A DNA stretch of 64,000 nucleotides. It comes from Parus major (taxonomy: Eukaryota > Chordata > Aves > Passeriformes > Paridae). Made by a program: the position numbers and the translations under genes. The notes under the pieces were generated by a model. That model saw only the letters and a program-made list of their open reading frames with translations, ran no database searches and had not been told where the DNA came from. This document shows positions 38,983 to 51,807 of this stretch, one piece after another (position 1 is the first letter of the stretch; each line of letters starts with the position of its first letter). The stretch lies in NCBI RefSeq assembly GCF_001522545.3, contig NC_031769.1, forward strand, positions 13,511,327 to 13,575,326. Reading direction: 5' to 3'.

Positions 38983-41160
38983 ATTTAGTTCGGTTTTGCC
39001 CTCAACTTTGGAAAAGTTTCTGCACATTTTGGAGAGCTCTCATTCAGTCGAAGGTAAGAGCTGTGATGGTTGCATGCATGGAAGATGAATGGTTTGGCTG
39101 TTGTCTGATCCGCAGAGCAGTTACGCTGTAACCATGCATATTATTGCCCCTGTAATTGCATCCATCATACCTCCTGTGAAAACAAACAAATGGGCTCCCA
39201 TACTCACTTAAAACTAGATAAACAACTCTTCTTTGGCAATGTGACAGATACTTATTGCCTGTGAGTAGCCCATAACAGATAGGAAGGACAAGGATTAGGG
39301 TGGATTTGTAAACCATAAATTGTAGAAATCCGCTTGGGAGTCTCCAAGCCAGACTCTTCTCTTAACTTTCCTTGAGTTACACCCGTGGATAAACCTGCCC
39401 TTTGTCGAAACTCAGTGAAACTTTGTGCTGTCTCCTTTTACTGTGTTAGTCATTTACATGTCATAAAAGCTAAAGCTTCAGCAAATCTAAATTAGCTAGG
39501 CAATTTTTTCCACCCAGTGAAGGACGAGATATTGCATTTTCTGTGGCTCTGTATAAAAATGTACCAGATGAAATTCATTAGTAATCAGTGAAAATGCTGC
39601 AGAATCATGATTTTATTCATATTGGTTCTGAAAGAGCTGAAAACAAAATTGCTGCTTCTAAAATATGTCTATTGATACATGAAAAGAAATAAAACTACTT
39701 GTTTTTGCTTTTGCCCACAATAACTGAAACTACAAAGTAATTAACCAAAACTAACCAAACTAACTAACTAACCAAAACAAAACACAGCAAAACAAAAACA
39801 AAATAATCCAGAGGATTAGTTAACATTCTAAACACTGAATTACTACATGGATACACAAATTTAACATTAGACCAGATGTGATATTACTCATCCAATTTAC
39901 TTGGACCATGTGGATAGTGGGAAGCCAGCACGCTGAATGAAGAAGTCCACACAGAAGTTGAAAGCAATTTAGGTCACAGAGACATTGCAAGCAGGTCTGA
40001 TAGAAAAAGATGAATACTCCCTCAGCTCTTTGCTGTTCTTCATCTGCCAGACAAAATGTTTGAGTGCACTTCTAAATTCAATCCAAAGTCACTCAGGGTT
40101 GAAACTATCACAGGTTCACCGGAGCTTTGCAGCCTGCACAACCTTGCAGCAAGCAGCCCAAAGTACTAAAGACACTTTTTAAACTTGGAAAACTGGGTTT
40201 TATTTGAGTAATAGCTAAAGGAATAAACTTAATATGGAGGAGGTCCAGAAAAAAATGCAGTAAACTGAGAGTTTGAAAATAAACTTTCTCCTGCACTGTG
40301 TCCTGGCAAGACAAGGACATTCTGACAGGGTTGCTCTGAAAATCAGTAACTCAGGGTTGCTCTGGTTTGTGACAAAATTTACAGTTTGTTTAGGTTACTC
40401 CACCAAAATTCCTTCTTTCTGCGATCTCTGTTGAACCTGTTTCCCACACTTCTCAGAGGTCTATCTCAGTGCACCAGGCTCTCTTCTCCTCTGCTGAGTC
40501 CCTCATGCTCACCTTGCATCCAGACAAATCCCTTTTCCTGTTCCCCACTATGCTCTGTTGTTTCCTCAGAGGGCAGGGCCTTACTCGTCTTCAAAGGCCC
40601 TTCCAACCCAGAGCAAAAGAAGCAAGGAGATTGCTGTTGTACTCTCCTCTGAAAGAAAAACAAACCCAAACCTGGCATGCATCATTATGTGGTTCCCACA
40701 GAGAACAACAGAAGTCTTCACAATAAGCTCATGTCACCAAGGGAGGGGTTAATAAATTCATCCCACCAGCTATGGCCCAGTGGTATCCTGATTCAGCTAT
40801 AAGCACCAATTACCTGATGCTTAATACCTGCTGCCTTTCAGGGGTCTAACTCCTTTTTGCACACCCAGATCTTTGGGGAGGCTTCAGCCCCTGTCCACAT
40901 GTGGCCTCTCAACTTTCATCTTCCAGTTTAGAGTTAGGTTTGGAAACTCTTGGGTTTGTGCACCTTAAATCAGATGCTCTGGGAAATATGACATTTTCCT
41001 GAAGGTGAGACAATCCATCTGCATTTAAATGTGTTAAACAGACTTCACATCACATTTTTCTTGGGCAGGATGATTATTTCTGACCACCAGCTGGGAGCCA
41101 TTGGGAGCTGCCGCATCTGCACGGCTGCCTCCAGAAGTATATCTCTGTTGCTTTGGCCAA
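38983..41160. other. No gene recognised
   Basis: Apart from the simple repeat at 39738-39808 there is no recognisable element. Overlapping short frames at 40386-40752 on both strands reflect a pyrimidine-rich, stop-poor patch. Confidence 0.5.
39738..39808 (+). repeat. AACC/AACT and AAAAC simple repeats
   Basis: An ACTAACCAAACTAACTAACT run passes into AACCAAAACAAAACACAGC and CAAAACAAAAACAAAATA. It is a compound, imperfect microsatellite. Confidence 0.75.
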
Positions 41161-41269
41161 TCTGTGTCTAATTTTCCCCCCACGTCTCCCTGTAAACAAG
41201 CATTGCTTTGATTAATCTGTACATAATTTTCCTGTATGTCTCCCTGTAAACAAGCATTGCATTTCAGTT
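41161..41269. repeat. 54-bp tandem duplication
   Basis: Two copies of a unit that starts with TCTGT(G/A) and contains GTCTCCCTGTAAACAAGCATTGC begin at 41161 and about 41216, offset by 54-55 bases. The 21-base core TCTCCCTGTAAACAAGCATTGC-like segment is identical in both (41185 and 41239), while the first part has diverged. The core spacing of 54 is a multiple of three. On the minus strand a 135-codon frame (41034-41441) therefore runs through both copies and shows NACLQGD twice. That frame also has a hydrophobic stretch (TLLFCFTLLYFMLITA) but is not recognised. Confidence 0.8.
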
Positions 41270-44200
41270 TAACAACAGCCTTAGCAGTGATGAGCATAAA
41301 ATATAGCAGAGTGAAACAGAACAGCAGGGTGGCAGGAGCAGAAAAAGAGCTACCTGGAAAATCTGAGACCTGGAAATCGTCTGACCACTGGTTCATGTTT
41401 CCTGACTTTAAAATGGGACAGGCAGGAAGGAGTATGTGCATCCAATGGGACTAGAGGAGGCAGAGTCGAACTAATAAAATTAAGGTAGGAATGGAACAAA
41501 TGGTAAAGATGGCACATGGATATGGCGTTGTGAGAGCACTAAAAGAAATAAAGGACTGGAAAGGATGTTGTTTCTCCTCAGATGTAGTGATATCAGCTAA
41601 GACCAGATTTAGTGACAAATGACCAGAAGCAATAGCATCTTTTCCCTTTTTTCTACATGTTGTGGCCTGTGTGATAGTAGTTTATTCTTCTAAGTTAGAG
41701 CAGTTCAGGCTTACATCCATTCCTCTTCCAGGAAGGCAAAACATAAATGAATAATGAAGCTTTCCAGAAGCAGGGTGTCAGTGCAGATCTAGTTCTGATA
41801 AAGATCCAGCTTCTTGGGGAAGCTACCTAACAATTCACTTAGGTTTGAATCCTTGATGTTTCATAGTTTTGAGCTGATAATTTAACAATGAATAGTTGTT
41901 TCTCCATGTGGAAATATTGGTGGGTACAGATCATTTCACACAAATGGGTTACTCTCCTTTGTTTGTCTTTTCTTTCCTGTGAAACACTTAACACTGTTCT
42001 TTGAGTTAATCTCAGCTAAATGCTGTATTTGAATAGAAGGAAGGAGTGTTGTGACAGCTAGCAGGGGCAGAGCAAGGTGCCTGGTATGGTTATTTCACTG
42101 TATGTTCCTCCTTTTGATTCTTCTGCAATGTTCACTACAAAGACAGCTGCTACAGATTGAATAGTGCATCTTGAGCATATTAAATGTATCCTGCATATTC
42201 AACACTGAAAATAAATGTCAGATTCTCATATTATTGTGCATTGTTCAATAATTTTGGCCCATTGTATAATTTCTCTAGCATGGTTTGTCTTTCTGTCTCA
42301 CACCATTTAACAATTTATTTGGCTCCTTTCTTTTCAATATTAAGATATTACAATTATCCCAGTATTGTTCAAATAAAAAGAAGTCTTCTTGCAAAGTCCC
42401 CAGGTGAACTCTGAAATAAATGGAATATAGTTGCTGTTGTCTGATATTTACTTGGATCTGAAACTTCATATAATTCACACCATCACAGACTGTACTTTAC
42501 AATCAGGAGGCTGAATCCACGGTTGGCACAAGTCCACTGAATTCACTGGAGTTGAACTGCTTTATTGAATTGCCTTGTGAGCCTATGTATTGTAAGTGGA
42601 TGTGCTGCAGTCCTTGGAGTGGAAATATCAATGTCTTTCAATATTGCACAAATTTAACTAGAACTCCAAAGTCCTTTAATTCCTCTAGGGGCATTATGTT
42701 AGTTTTATTAATGAGCAGGGAGGGTCTTTTCTCCATATGCTTCGTTAGCCTATGTTGGTAGAGAGGTTGTACTTTGAGTCTTTTTCAATTGTAAAATTGG
42801 AAGCATCTCTATGATGTAATCACTTTATGAGGGTATTTGAAACTGGAACTATACTTCTGGGGATGAGATCACATCATAGGCATTGACCAGTGTGGTTATT
42901 TCATTGCTCAAAATACTTGGGGGAAATCGCTTCTGAGAATTACCTTGTTATTTTAAATGTGGTTCTGTGCTGCATATCCCACCCACCTCCAAGCCTGGCC
43001 TTCAGCTACTTGGGCTGTCCTCCTTCCCCTCAATTCAGCCAACTTTAGCTTTAGCTGACACTTCTTTTTTGAATTTCTAGTTTCCAAATGAAAACTGTTG
43101 CCCCCTGGATCACTGTTTACAAGAATGATCATCAGTCCACCCACCAAGGCCCCTTATTTCAGGTTTGAACTTGAACTGATGCTTATCTGTCATCACCATC
43201 TCCCACTCCTGCCTATTTCAGCCATGCCTATACCAGGGAACAGTTTATCCATAGCTGCTGATATTGTTTAATAGCAAGGTTGCTTTTGCCACAAGAGCCC
43301 CCATTCTCACAAGTGGAGATTTGGATAACAGCGTGGGACAATGATGGTTCCCAGTGGGCAGAAGGGTCAAACAACTTCAAGAAGGATGGAATTATGCCAT
43401 GTCCACATAAACTGTCACATGCCCCTTGCTGTCCTGAGGTGTCTGACATATTAACAGTGATATAGCTTATTTTTAAATTCTTGAGGATTTGATTACAATT
43501 TTCCTGTTCTGACTGGGAAATGATGACCTGGACAGGGACTACCCTGTAAGTAACAACCAGATGTGCTGAGATAAGAACCAGGATCTCATTTCAGTTTTAG
43601 GCTGCACCTGCTGATGAAGGACTGTCTTTTTCCCTGCCTTCAGCACAATGTTAATCAAATGAGTGCCAATAAAAACATGATAACAAATAATCCTACTTTT
43701 AAGTCTTAATTAAAATTACATTTCACCTTTGGGAGAAAGGTTATACCTTGATGTTGTTTATTCTGGCTTTTTCACACACACTTACTGTATATTAAACTAT
43801 TACTCCAGGTGATGACTATCCAGGAGTTGGTTGATTTTAGAAAACAAATTTTTCATTAGGAGGAAGAAATCACAGTTTATAAATATGTTCTGGAAATGTA
43901 TTGCTAGCGGTAGCTAAAGCCAAATCATAAACTGAGCTGTAAATGTTCTGCTTAGATGATTCAGTTTTTCAGAAAAATCCTTGCATTGTTTATCTCTGTG
44001 CTTCCAGTTACCTGGATTTCTCTGGATGTATCCTAGGAAGCACACACAAAAAATATACCAAAATAACAAGTTAAGTGAGTATTTAAAGTTACACAGATTT
44101 TAGATGTCTGGAATATATAGCTACAAATTTTGATTAATAGCAATACAGCTAACAGTGGCCATTCTGCACACAAGCAAGAAACCTCATATTATTGCACAGG

Positions 44201-44738
44201 AACATGTGTCCATAACTCCTCCACCTGTACAGACTCTAAGAGAGTTACTCCCTATGGAGGACTAGCTAATGTTAATAGTAGCTAATCAGTTACTGATCCT
44301 TAAAAAAATACTCTTATTCTCATGTAAGACATTTGTTCATGTGGACTAGCAGCAAGCCTTTGTATGTATGTTTCTTGGCTGGTCTGCTGCCATCTAAAGC
44401 AAGTCTCACTCATTTATTCAACAATCTGTGCAAATTTAGCATCATTTGGTTAATGATTTTCCTGCCAATTTGAGAGAGACACTGTATTTAACTAAAAACC
44501 TTATTTTAATATCCTATTTAAAAGTCTAATCAAACCATCACTGTTTTTCCTTTGATTTGTTGTATCTTTGTGTGTTGTCTTGGAGATTTTGATGTTACGT
44601 CCTTCCAGCTTTATTGATATTTATAACATGGACAGCATGTTTCTAGAGGCATAAAAGGGTGGAGGAGTGCTCTCTGATGGGATACATTTCAGGTTACAAA
44701 AGGTCTAAGAAGAACACTTCACTTCTATAAGATGGAGA

Positions 44739-44762
44739 TGCTCTATTAATTGCTCTATTAAT
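44739..44762 (+). repeat. Perfect 12-bp tandem duplication
   Basis: TGCTCTATTAAT occurs twice head to tail. Sixteen bases of it (TTGCTCTATTAATAAA) also occur near 18732, which I take to be coincidence in AT-rich DNA. Confidence 0.8.
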
Positions 44763-47700
44763 AAAAATGTTAAAAGAAAACAAGCAGCTAAAACTGCAGT
44801 ACATGTTGTGGCAATCATGTTCATGGAATTAGGTATGGAATTTCAAGTTCAAAACAATGAATACTATGAAAATATAGCTCTTTGAAGATCTGGGGAAAAA
44901 TGAATATGTTAACATCTGCCAATAATCCCTTCCAGGAGCAAGAAAAATACATAGATTATTAATTTAAAAAAAAAAAAAAATTGAGTCAACATACATCTTC
45001 AATAAGGCAGTTTGACTGTAAAATATGGGAATGTCTCATGTAAAACAGGTCTAGCCTTTAGTGGGTACTGGGATGGGGTTCTTGTTGGCAAACTACTGCT
45101 GTAAAAGGACCCTATGATCTAGTGCAGCATTTTCTGAAATCCAGAGCATAATCACCTCACATGTGCTATACCCCATTTATGAACAAGATGGTTCTGATGT
45201 TATAAAATCCCCAAGTTTTGTACAATCTAATAAAAAAAAGTTAAGTGCAGAAAATAGTGATTACCAGTTTCATTGCTTTCCAGTGTTGTAGCAGTAGTCA
45301 CAAGAGAAAAAACAGAAAGATACAAGAAGATTACTTCAGGAGGGCTGTATTTTCTATAATTTATTACTGGGATAGCCCAACAGCCACGTTTATCTCTGTA
45401 ACAGGAGAAGGCATCCATTTTCTCATGCACAGATTGAGTAATGTTACTGCCATATTTTATTTCAAATTAGAGGAAATGTCACTCAGTGTTCATATCTAAA
45501 ATGAGAAGGAAGAAAAGTGTTCCCTTCATTCAGTTTAAAGAGAAATAAGAAGTTAAATCTGTTAAATATCCACTGACATTTGTATGAACTTAAAGTAAAG
45601 CATGCAGCACATCTCAGAGAAGCACAGTTCATGTATTGTATCAGGTCATCAACTTTTAGACTGAAATATTTTGATTTTCTGTGTGGTAAACAATTTCACT
45701 GCTTGGTTTATTATACATAAGGCCCATGGAAATCTTCTGGAGCCAGGATGAAAAGATGACCTGTGTGCACCCTGTAGACCTACAGAAACATCTCACAATA
45801 AACACAAAGGTAGAACAAGACAAACTGTATCTATATGTGCATACCTGCAAATACAGAGGACTCAGCTTCCTATGAGAAGCTTAGAAATCATTTAGCCATC
45901 TGCTCTGCAGATCACTCAGTCCAAATATAAATAATTTGGACAGCACATAAAGGAGATTTCTTTTGTTTTCTCTCCCACACATATTCAAAACCAATCTTGA
46001 ATTTGAGATCTTTCACTCAAAAGTATAGTCCAGCCTACAGTCCCTACTGGGAATTAACATAAAGCATTACCTATAAAAGGAATTAAAGTGTTGGTATCTG
46101 CATGTACTTCTGAGCATCTGGTCTATATTTGATGTATATCTCTGTTCCTGGCTCCATTATAGAAAGGGACAGTACAGAATGAGCTAACTGGCAGATATCT
46201 CTGAGGATCCTCCTTTGAAATCAGCAGGAATTTTAGCAGAGTTTCCTTTCTTCTCTGCCTGCATGGATAAGATCCCGGCATGCTTGAACCTGCTGTGCTT
46301 GTGGCCGCTTTTGTCAGTGCTGGAATCTGCTGGGCGGTTTTGTAGGTGCTCAGGAGCATCCCAGGAAAACCAGGTTTCTCAGCCTGTGGTTGTTGGCTGT
46401 CCTGGCAGTAACACAAGCTCCAGTTACTTCAGAGCATTTGATCTCCATTTGGTTTTAAGGAGAACTTGAATTTTTTTAGCAATACTTGATTATGTTCTTG
46501 AAATCTTCACTTTCAAATATTTTTCCCACCAGTTGTTTTCCAATTCTGCAAAGTCCTGAGCACTGTCAGCCATCACAGGGCTTTAGCTGGACAATGATAT
46601 CTTTGCAGTGGTCCTGCCATGTTCTGACACTGGAGCTGGAAGCTGCAGTTTTGTCCAGATAGACTTATCCTTCCACAGCGAGGAAATAAAATATTCACAG
46701 TAGATTATGTTAGCTGTCTGTCTGAGCTGCCTTCACACATCCAAATAGCTTCCCTGTTTTTCAAACAAGCCTTTCTGAGTTCCATTACCTGTATCAATCT
46801 TAACAATATTTAAATAAAAAGGAATATCTTAAAAATGTGAGAGAACAAGCCTAGATATTTTCCCATGGGGCAACTCCTGAGCACAATAGTATCTTCGGTT
46901 CAACATTTTTTCTGTGTCTCTTTCAAGCTAACCACATCCAGACTGTGGACATGCCAGGAAATGCCATTCTGGGACTAATTTACTGGTACTGAAAATGTTA
47001 TTTCCAGAACTGTCACTTTCTAAGGGAATTTGAGTATCCACAAGTATTTCAGCTGTAGGGATCCATTTTCTGACATTTGGGATCCATCTGCACTTCAGTC
47101 CAGCTGGAACCAAATGGGCCCCATCCATCTGTAATCTCCCTGAAGCTGTCCAGGACTGTCAAGGAAATTGCACTATGACCACACTGGAACCAGTGTTGGT
47201 GTTGGCTGGTACAGTTCAATGCTTTGTGTGGAATGAGATTTAAATGAGATCATTTCACTACCCTATTGGTAAATTCTGTTGGGAAACAGCTGGAGGCAAT
47301 GATTTCATTGCCTTATTATTAGCTGCATTATAGGACACAATAGAAGCAGAAAAGAATAGGGGTTGTGTCAGAATTTTATGTAAAATAGTTCTCTCCTGCC
47401 CAGGCATCAGCACTGGGTCAACAAAATACTGATCAGATCTGAATCCCGAGAGCTGGCTAAAAATGGAAGGACACATCAAATGGGGCTCCACAAAGGCTGG
47501 GTTTAGCTTGTTTTTTCATGAACACATGATGGAATAAAGATTATACGGATGATAGAAACCCAAAAAGGACTTACTGCAGGGCAGCCCTTGAATACTAAAC
47601 AATCTTGACAAGCTGGAGCCATTCTGGGGGAAGTTCTAGGTAGCACACTTCGGCAGAGCTCATCACCTGCACAAACACATCACCTATGCCAGGCAGCTCG

Positions 47701-48910
47701 GCAGAGCAGATTACAGTGAATTAGCATGGTAATTTAAGTCAATAATTTCAATCTGTTGTCCCATGTTCTTCTTCTTTGCAGGGAACTACAAGCAAGCACA
47801 GCTGGAAAGACAGGTGAGGGTGATTTTCTGCTGTACATAGCCCAGTTTGGAATCAGCAACAGATTTGACAGTTTGGGGCATTTCGAGAAGGATGGTGAGC
47901 AAGGGAGAGAGTCCAGAGTAAAGGAACAGAGAATGAACAGAGATTTAGAAAATCCAGCTGGTTGGATTGACTGAATGAACAGATGATATCTAGTGTGAAC
48001 AAGGGATAATGAAGAGGAAAACACAGTAATAGTCACCAGGCATGTGAAATGCTAGTGCTGGGAGAAGTTAACACAGTCTTCTGGTTTGGACATAAATAGG
48101 TTGAATTATTACATTGAAAAATAATTCAATGTTAAAAGGGACTGGACATTTGGAAAAACTCTCAGATTGTACAGACAGGAAAGAAAAAGACAATATGCAG
48201 AGGCAGTGAAACTTATGGCTGTACAGATCTGTAAGAATTAGGGTAACAAACATCTTTCATATAGCTTTCAGATAGGACACATTAAGAACCAATCTTTCTT
48301 TGGGAATCTCCAACTTTATGATCCTTCCAAGCTGGAGTAAAATGGCCATGGTCTCAACAGCATTCCTCACAGCAGCTTTCCTTCAGTGAAACTGCAACCC
48401 ACCAGTGTTCCTCAAGAGCAGCCTGAAAACTCTTGAAGAGAAACAAAATATCTGAAATTAATTAAAATTTGATAAAGAGATTGATCTTCCAAGAAGAAAG
48501 AAACTGTGATTTGTGGGAACTGTCACTGTTATTTATTTGGGAGTTATGAGAGAGCCTCTGTTGCAGCACAGATAGGAGGGAAAAGTGGCATCTTCCTGTC
48601 TTGCACCTCCTGTTCCCCTACTTAACCAAGATCTACCTAATTTGCTGATTTTTTGAATGTACAAAAATGATGAGATTGGCTAGACACTTTACAGAGACAG
48701 CTTTCTGTAAGATAAGCATCTTATCTGCTAAGCCAAAACTCTCCTTTGCAATACAAAACCAATAGTGGATTAGGGCTTATCTTGGTCTCAGTCTTATTTG
48801 GGATGGGTCAGCTCAGCATCTTCTAGGATGTGTACTAGCCCTGAAGATTATTCAAAGTGCATCCTGTAAGGAAAATAAATTCCCTACCAAGTAAAGTAAA
48901 ATAACACAGT

Positions 48911-48930
48911 CAAACAAACAAACAAACAAA
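48911..48930 (+). repeat. (CAAA)5 microsatellite
   Basis: Five perfect CAAA units. Confidence 0.9.
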
Positions 48931-51217
48931 TCCAACTTCACAGCAGTCTTTAAATAACTTCCTTAGGGTAGAAAGAAAAGGCCACATAACCTTGTCCTTC
49001 TGCATTGTCCTGAAAGCTAACCATTCTCCTCCTTGCTCAGGTGAAGGTGTGATCTGGTAAGTCAGGTAAACTGGAGCTACACTGCCATGAAGGCATTTGG
49101 ACCCAGTGACATACAAACTGGTTTGAAGTACACTGTTCTAGGATACTAGCTATATCTGCCTCCTTTAGATTTGAAACAAAAATTTCTGTTGCCATGCAGA
49201 GACCTTTAGTCAGGTTCTTTTTTGGAAAATAATTAAATGAAAAATTTTACCTTACCCTGGAACAGCAAATACCTGAGGACCCTCCTCCCAAAAGAGGAAA
49301 ATAATCCTAAACAAGTAATTCATGTCCCTTGTTAAACTGTAGGGGTAATGAATGACAGTCAGGGCCATACAAATGGGATCTGTAAGAGGAAATTATTCCT
49401 ATAATCCACTTATGCTTCTCCTTTGGAGGATTGCTGATTTGCTTAGATTTGTCATTTGCATATTTCCAGCCCCTCAATGCTTCTGTGAATTGTGTCTCTG
49501 CCTCCTCTTTGCCAACAGCTGGCCATCCACCTCCCTCTAAGCTCTCTGAAAAAATTTGCCCTCCCACAAGTACACTGTTCTGTTTCTTGGATAGACAGTG
49601 ATAAGTGTTGAGTGTAAAAGACTCTTTGATAATTTAATTCACTTTGCTGAATTATGATTCTGCATGCACCATTAGTTCAATCACAAACCAGCTACAATAA
49701 GAATTAGGTCTGTTTTGCAACATGAAGCAGACAAGGCTGTTCACTGGAGCAGTCAAGGGTGTTTAATGTTACATTTGTTGTTGACTTTGAAAACAAACAC
49801 ATGTGCGCTGATGTACAGCAATCTGAAAGTCCCATGCAGATGTAACAGGAGTGGCATCTCGGGGATCCCGGGCTTGTGTTCAGAGACAGATGTGTCAGAG
49901 ATGCAGCAATGCTGCGTGAGAGTCTCACATAGTTGTGCCACTGATGCCAGCCAGTAGCTGTAGGGAAAGTGTCTGCAACTTTGTAGGAAATCAGAGGACT
50001 CAAAACTGAAAATGAGGAGCTTCCTTCATGAATAGGGGTTGTCTGAGGAGCAGCGGATTTATAAACGAGAGCACTTTAGGAGATGTGTCACTCATCTCCA
50101 AGCAGGCTTGAAAGTTTGAAAGAGGAAACTTCACGTCACTGGGTTACATTTAGTATTGAATTCTGATCAGCATTCCCTGCTAATAACATTGACTTTGACC
50201 TTAGCAGGGCAATTTGTGACAGAGAGGTAATCTCAACTTCTCTCTCATCACTTCTTCCTCATCACTCTTTCACCGCACATTTTAACACTCACTCATGAGA
50301 GGTTGGCTGGGAAACCAGAACCAAACACCACCTAACTGTGGCTGAGTGCCAGCCTACAACTACAGTCCAAAGCATATATTGCTTAAGAATGTCTCCAGTA
50401 TTTATTTTGGAGAGCGTCATCACTTTCAAAATTAAATAGTAAAGTATTTAGCATACTCTCTTCTACTTTCCTCTTGAAGCCAGTATTTTTACAGGAAGTC
50501 CCCAGTCAGAAAAGTGGTTTTGGCAGGGAAATTGCTTTTAACCCGTGGTATGTTGTTCACTTATGCTATAAAGGTCTAGGCTGGTCAAGGGGAGAAGCCA
50601 ACAGCTCAATCCTTGAACAGCACTGCATGACGTGGAGACGGGTGAGAATTCAGCGATGACAGCTCAGAGTTGTCTCAGCACTCTCCTTATCACAGAAATG
50701 GTGCAAAGCCATTTTGACACGTAGGAAAAGTTGCCCCACTTGGTAACGTATGACAGCACTACTAAATGAAAATGTTTGCCATTTACATATGACTGGGGAT
50801 GGTAAAAGGATTTTACAGTAGTAAATTTTACGTCTTTTTTGTTCTGCCGATCAATAAAACAGACAGAGCAAATTGCCTTTTGGATGTACATATTGAGAGC
50901 TTCTCAGGAATTTAATTTATTGCTTGACATACCTTTCCTTAAATTAAATAAGAAAATATCTCACAACCTTAAAGTCTAATGAGCTGGTAGATCCTTGTGA
51001 TTTTCTATTTTTTCTGTGAAACAGCTTATAGACTTGAGCTGCCTCACCCAGCACACTTGCAATATTCCATGTCCAAGGACATGCTCCAAAATCTACTGAC
51101 ATCCATACAAGATATCCAGATTAGGTCCCAGCTATTAAACAAATTTTAATTGAACATACTGTTCAAGATAATGATCTGTTTCCTGTCAGAGGCTGTTGCA
51201 GCTTTCAGATCTCCCAT

Positions 51218-51340
51218 TGTTATTTTATAATATTTACATTACAATGGCAGCTCAAGGTCCCACCAGATGAATGCTGCCTTGTGCTACCCTCTGCCCAAGC
51301 ACACACACCAGCAGGGCAGGCCCTGCCCCAAAAAGCTTAT
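51218..51340 (-). mobile_element. CR1/L3-like ancient LINE 3' end
   Basis: On the minus strand the order is AAGCTTTTTGGGGCAGGGCC, then GGGTAGCACAAGGCAGC, GGTGGGACCTTGAGCTGCCA, and TTGTAATGTAAATATTATAA. This parallels the old LINE 3' end 'gtaagctctttggggcaggga...cctagcacaatggggtcc...gctactgtaatacaaataataa'. It is better preserved than the copy at 19605-19770 and lies in the opposite orientation. Only the last 120 or so bases are recognisable. Confidence 0.65.
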
Positions 51341-51790
51341 TGCCAATGCCATTAATGCAGAAGTTTCTTATTGACATGTTTTTGTATCATAAGGTTCTGT
51401 TACACTAAGGCAGCAATAAACCTATGATCCCCATACTATTTATGGATTGGTTCATTACATTTCTTTTAAAATGCACAATAAATGTCTAAACTGCTATAAA
51501 TACATCAGCATTGTTGCTTATCTTGCTTGTTAAACTGGCAGCTTTGTAACCTCAAGACACTGCAGCTGTGTAATCTTTCACATCTATCTGGCACAAGAAC
51601 CATGTTTTTTTTCTCTCCCTGTTTCCATGTATGAAAAAGGTGCTTTGATACACGGATTGTAAATAAACTACAACTGCTACTGATTGCAAATACATTGCCT
51701 TATTCATAGAAATTCTGGGCTATAAGGCAAGAGAGGAATTTCTATAGCCATTTGGTATTCTGATATTCAATCTAAACTAGTTGTGTAACC

Positions 51791-51807
51791 AAAAAAAAAA
51801 AAAAAAA
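51791..51807 (+). repeat. A17 homopolymer
   Basis: Isolated A run without a recognisable retroposed body in front. Confidence 0.85.

Larger units (their letters stand above)
41270..51217. other. Long stretch without a recognisable gene
   Basis: About 10 kb of AT-rich DNA. Structured items are a perfect 12-bp duplication TGCTCTATTAAT at 44739-44762, A15 at 44966-44980 and (CAAA)5 at 48911-48930. Slightly GC-richer patches near 46240-46400 and 49840-49950 carry isolated CpGs. Frames are at most 100 codons without domains. No mobile element was recognised. Confidence 0.5.

Noticed and set aside
42525..42560. TCCACTGAATTCACTGGAGT, similar to 'ccactgacttcactggagttacac' of old repeats
   Set aside because: Short and without continuation on either side.
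42780..42815. MIR-like words TTTTTCAATTGTAAAATTGGAAGC
   Set aside because: Too short to separate from chance similarity in AT-rich DNA.
47641..47670. CACACTTCGGCAGAGC, suggestive of the U6 snRNA start
   Set aside because: Only 'cttcggca' matches. The ACAGAGA box and the rest of U6 are missing.
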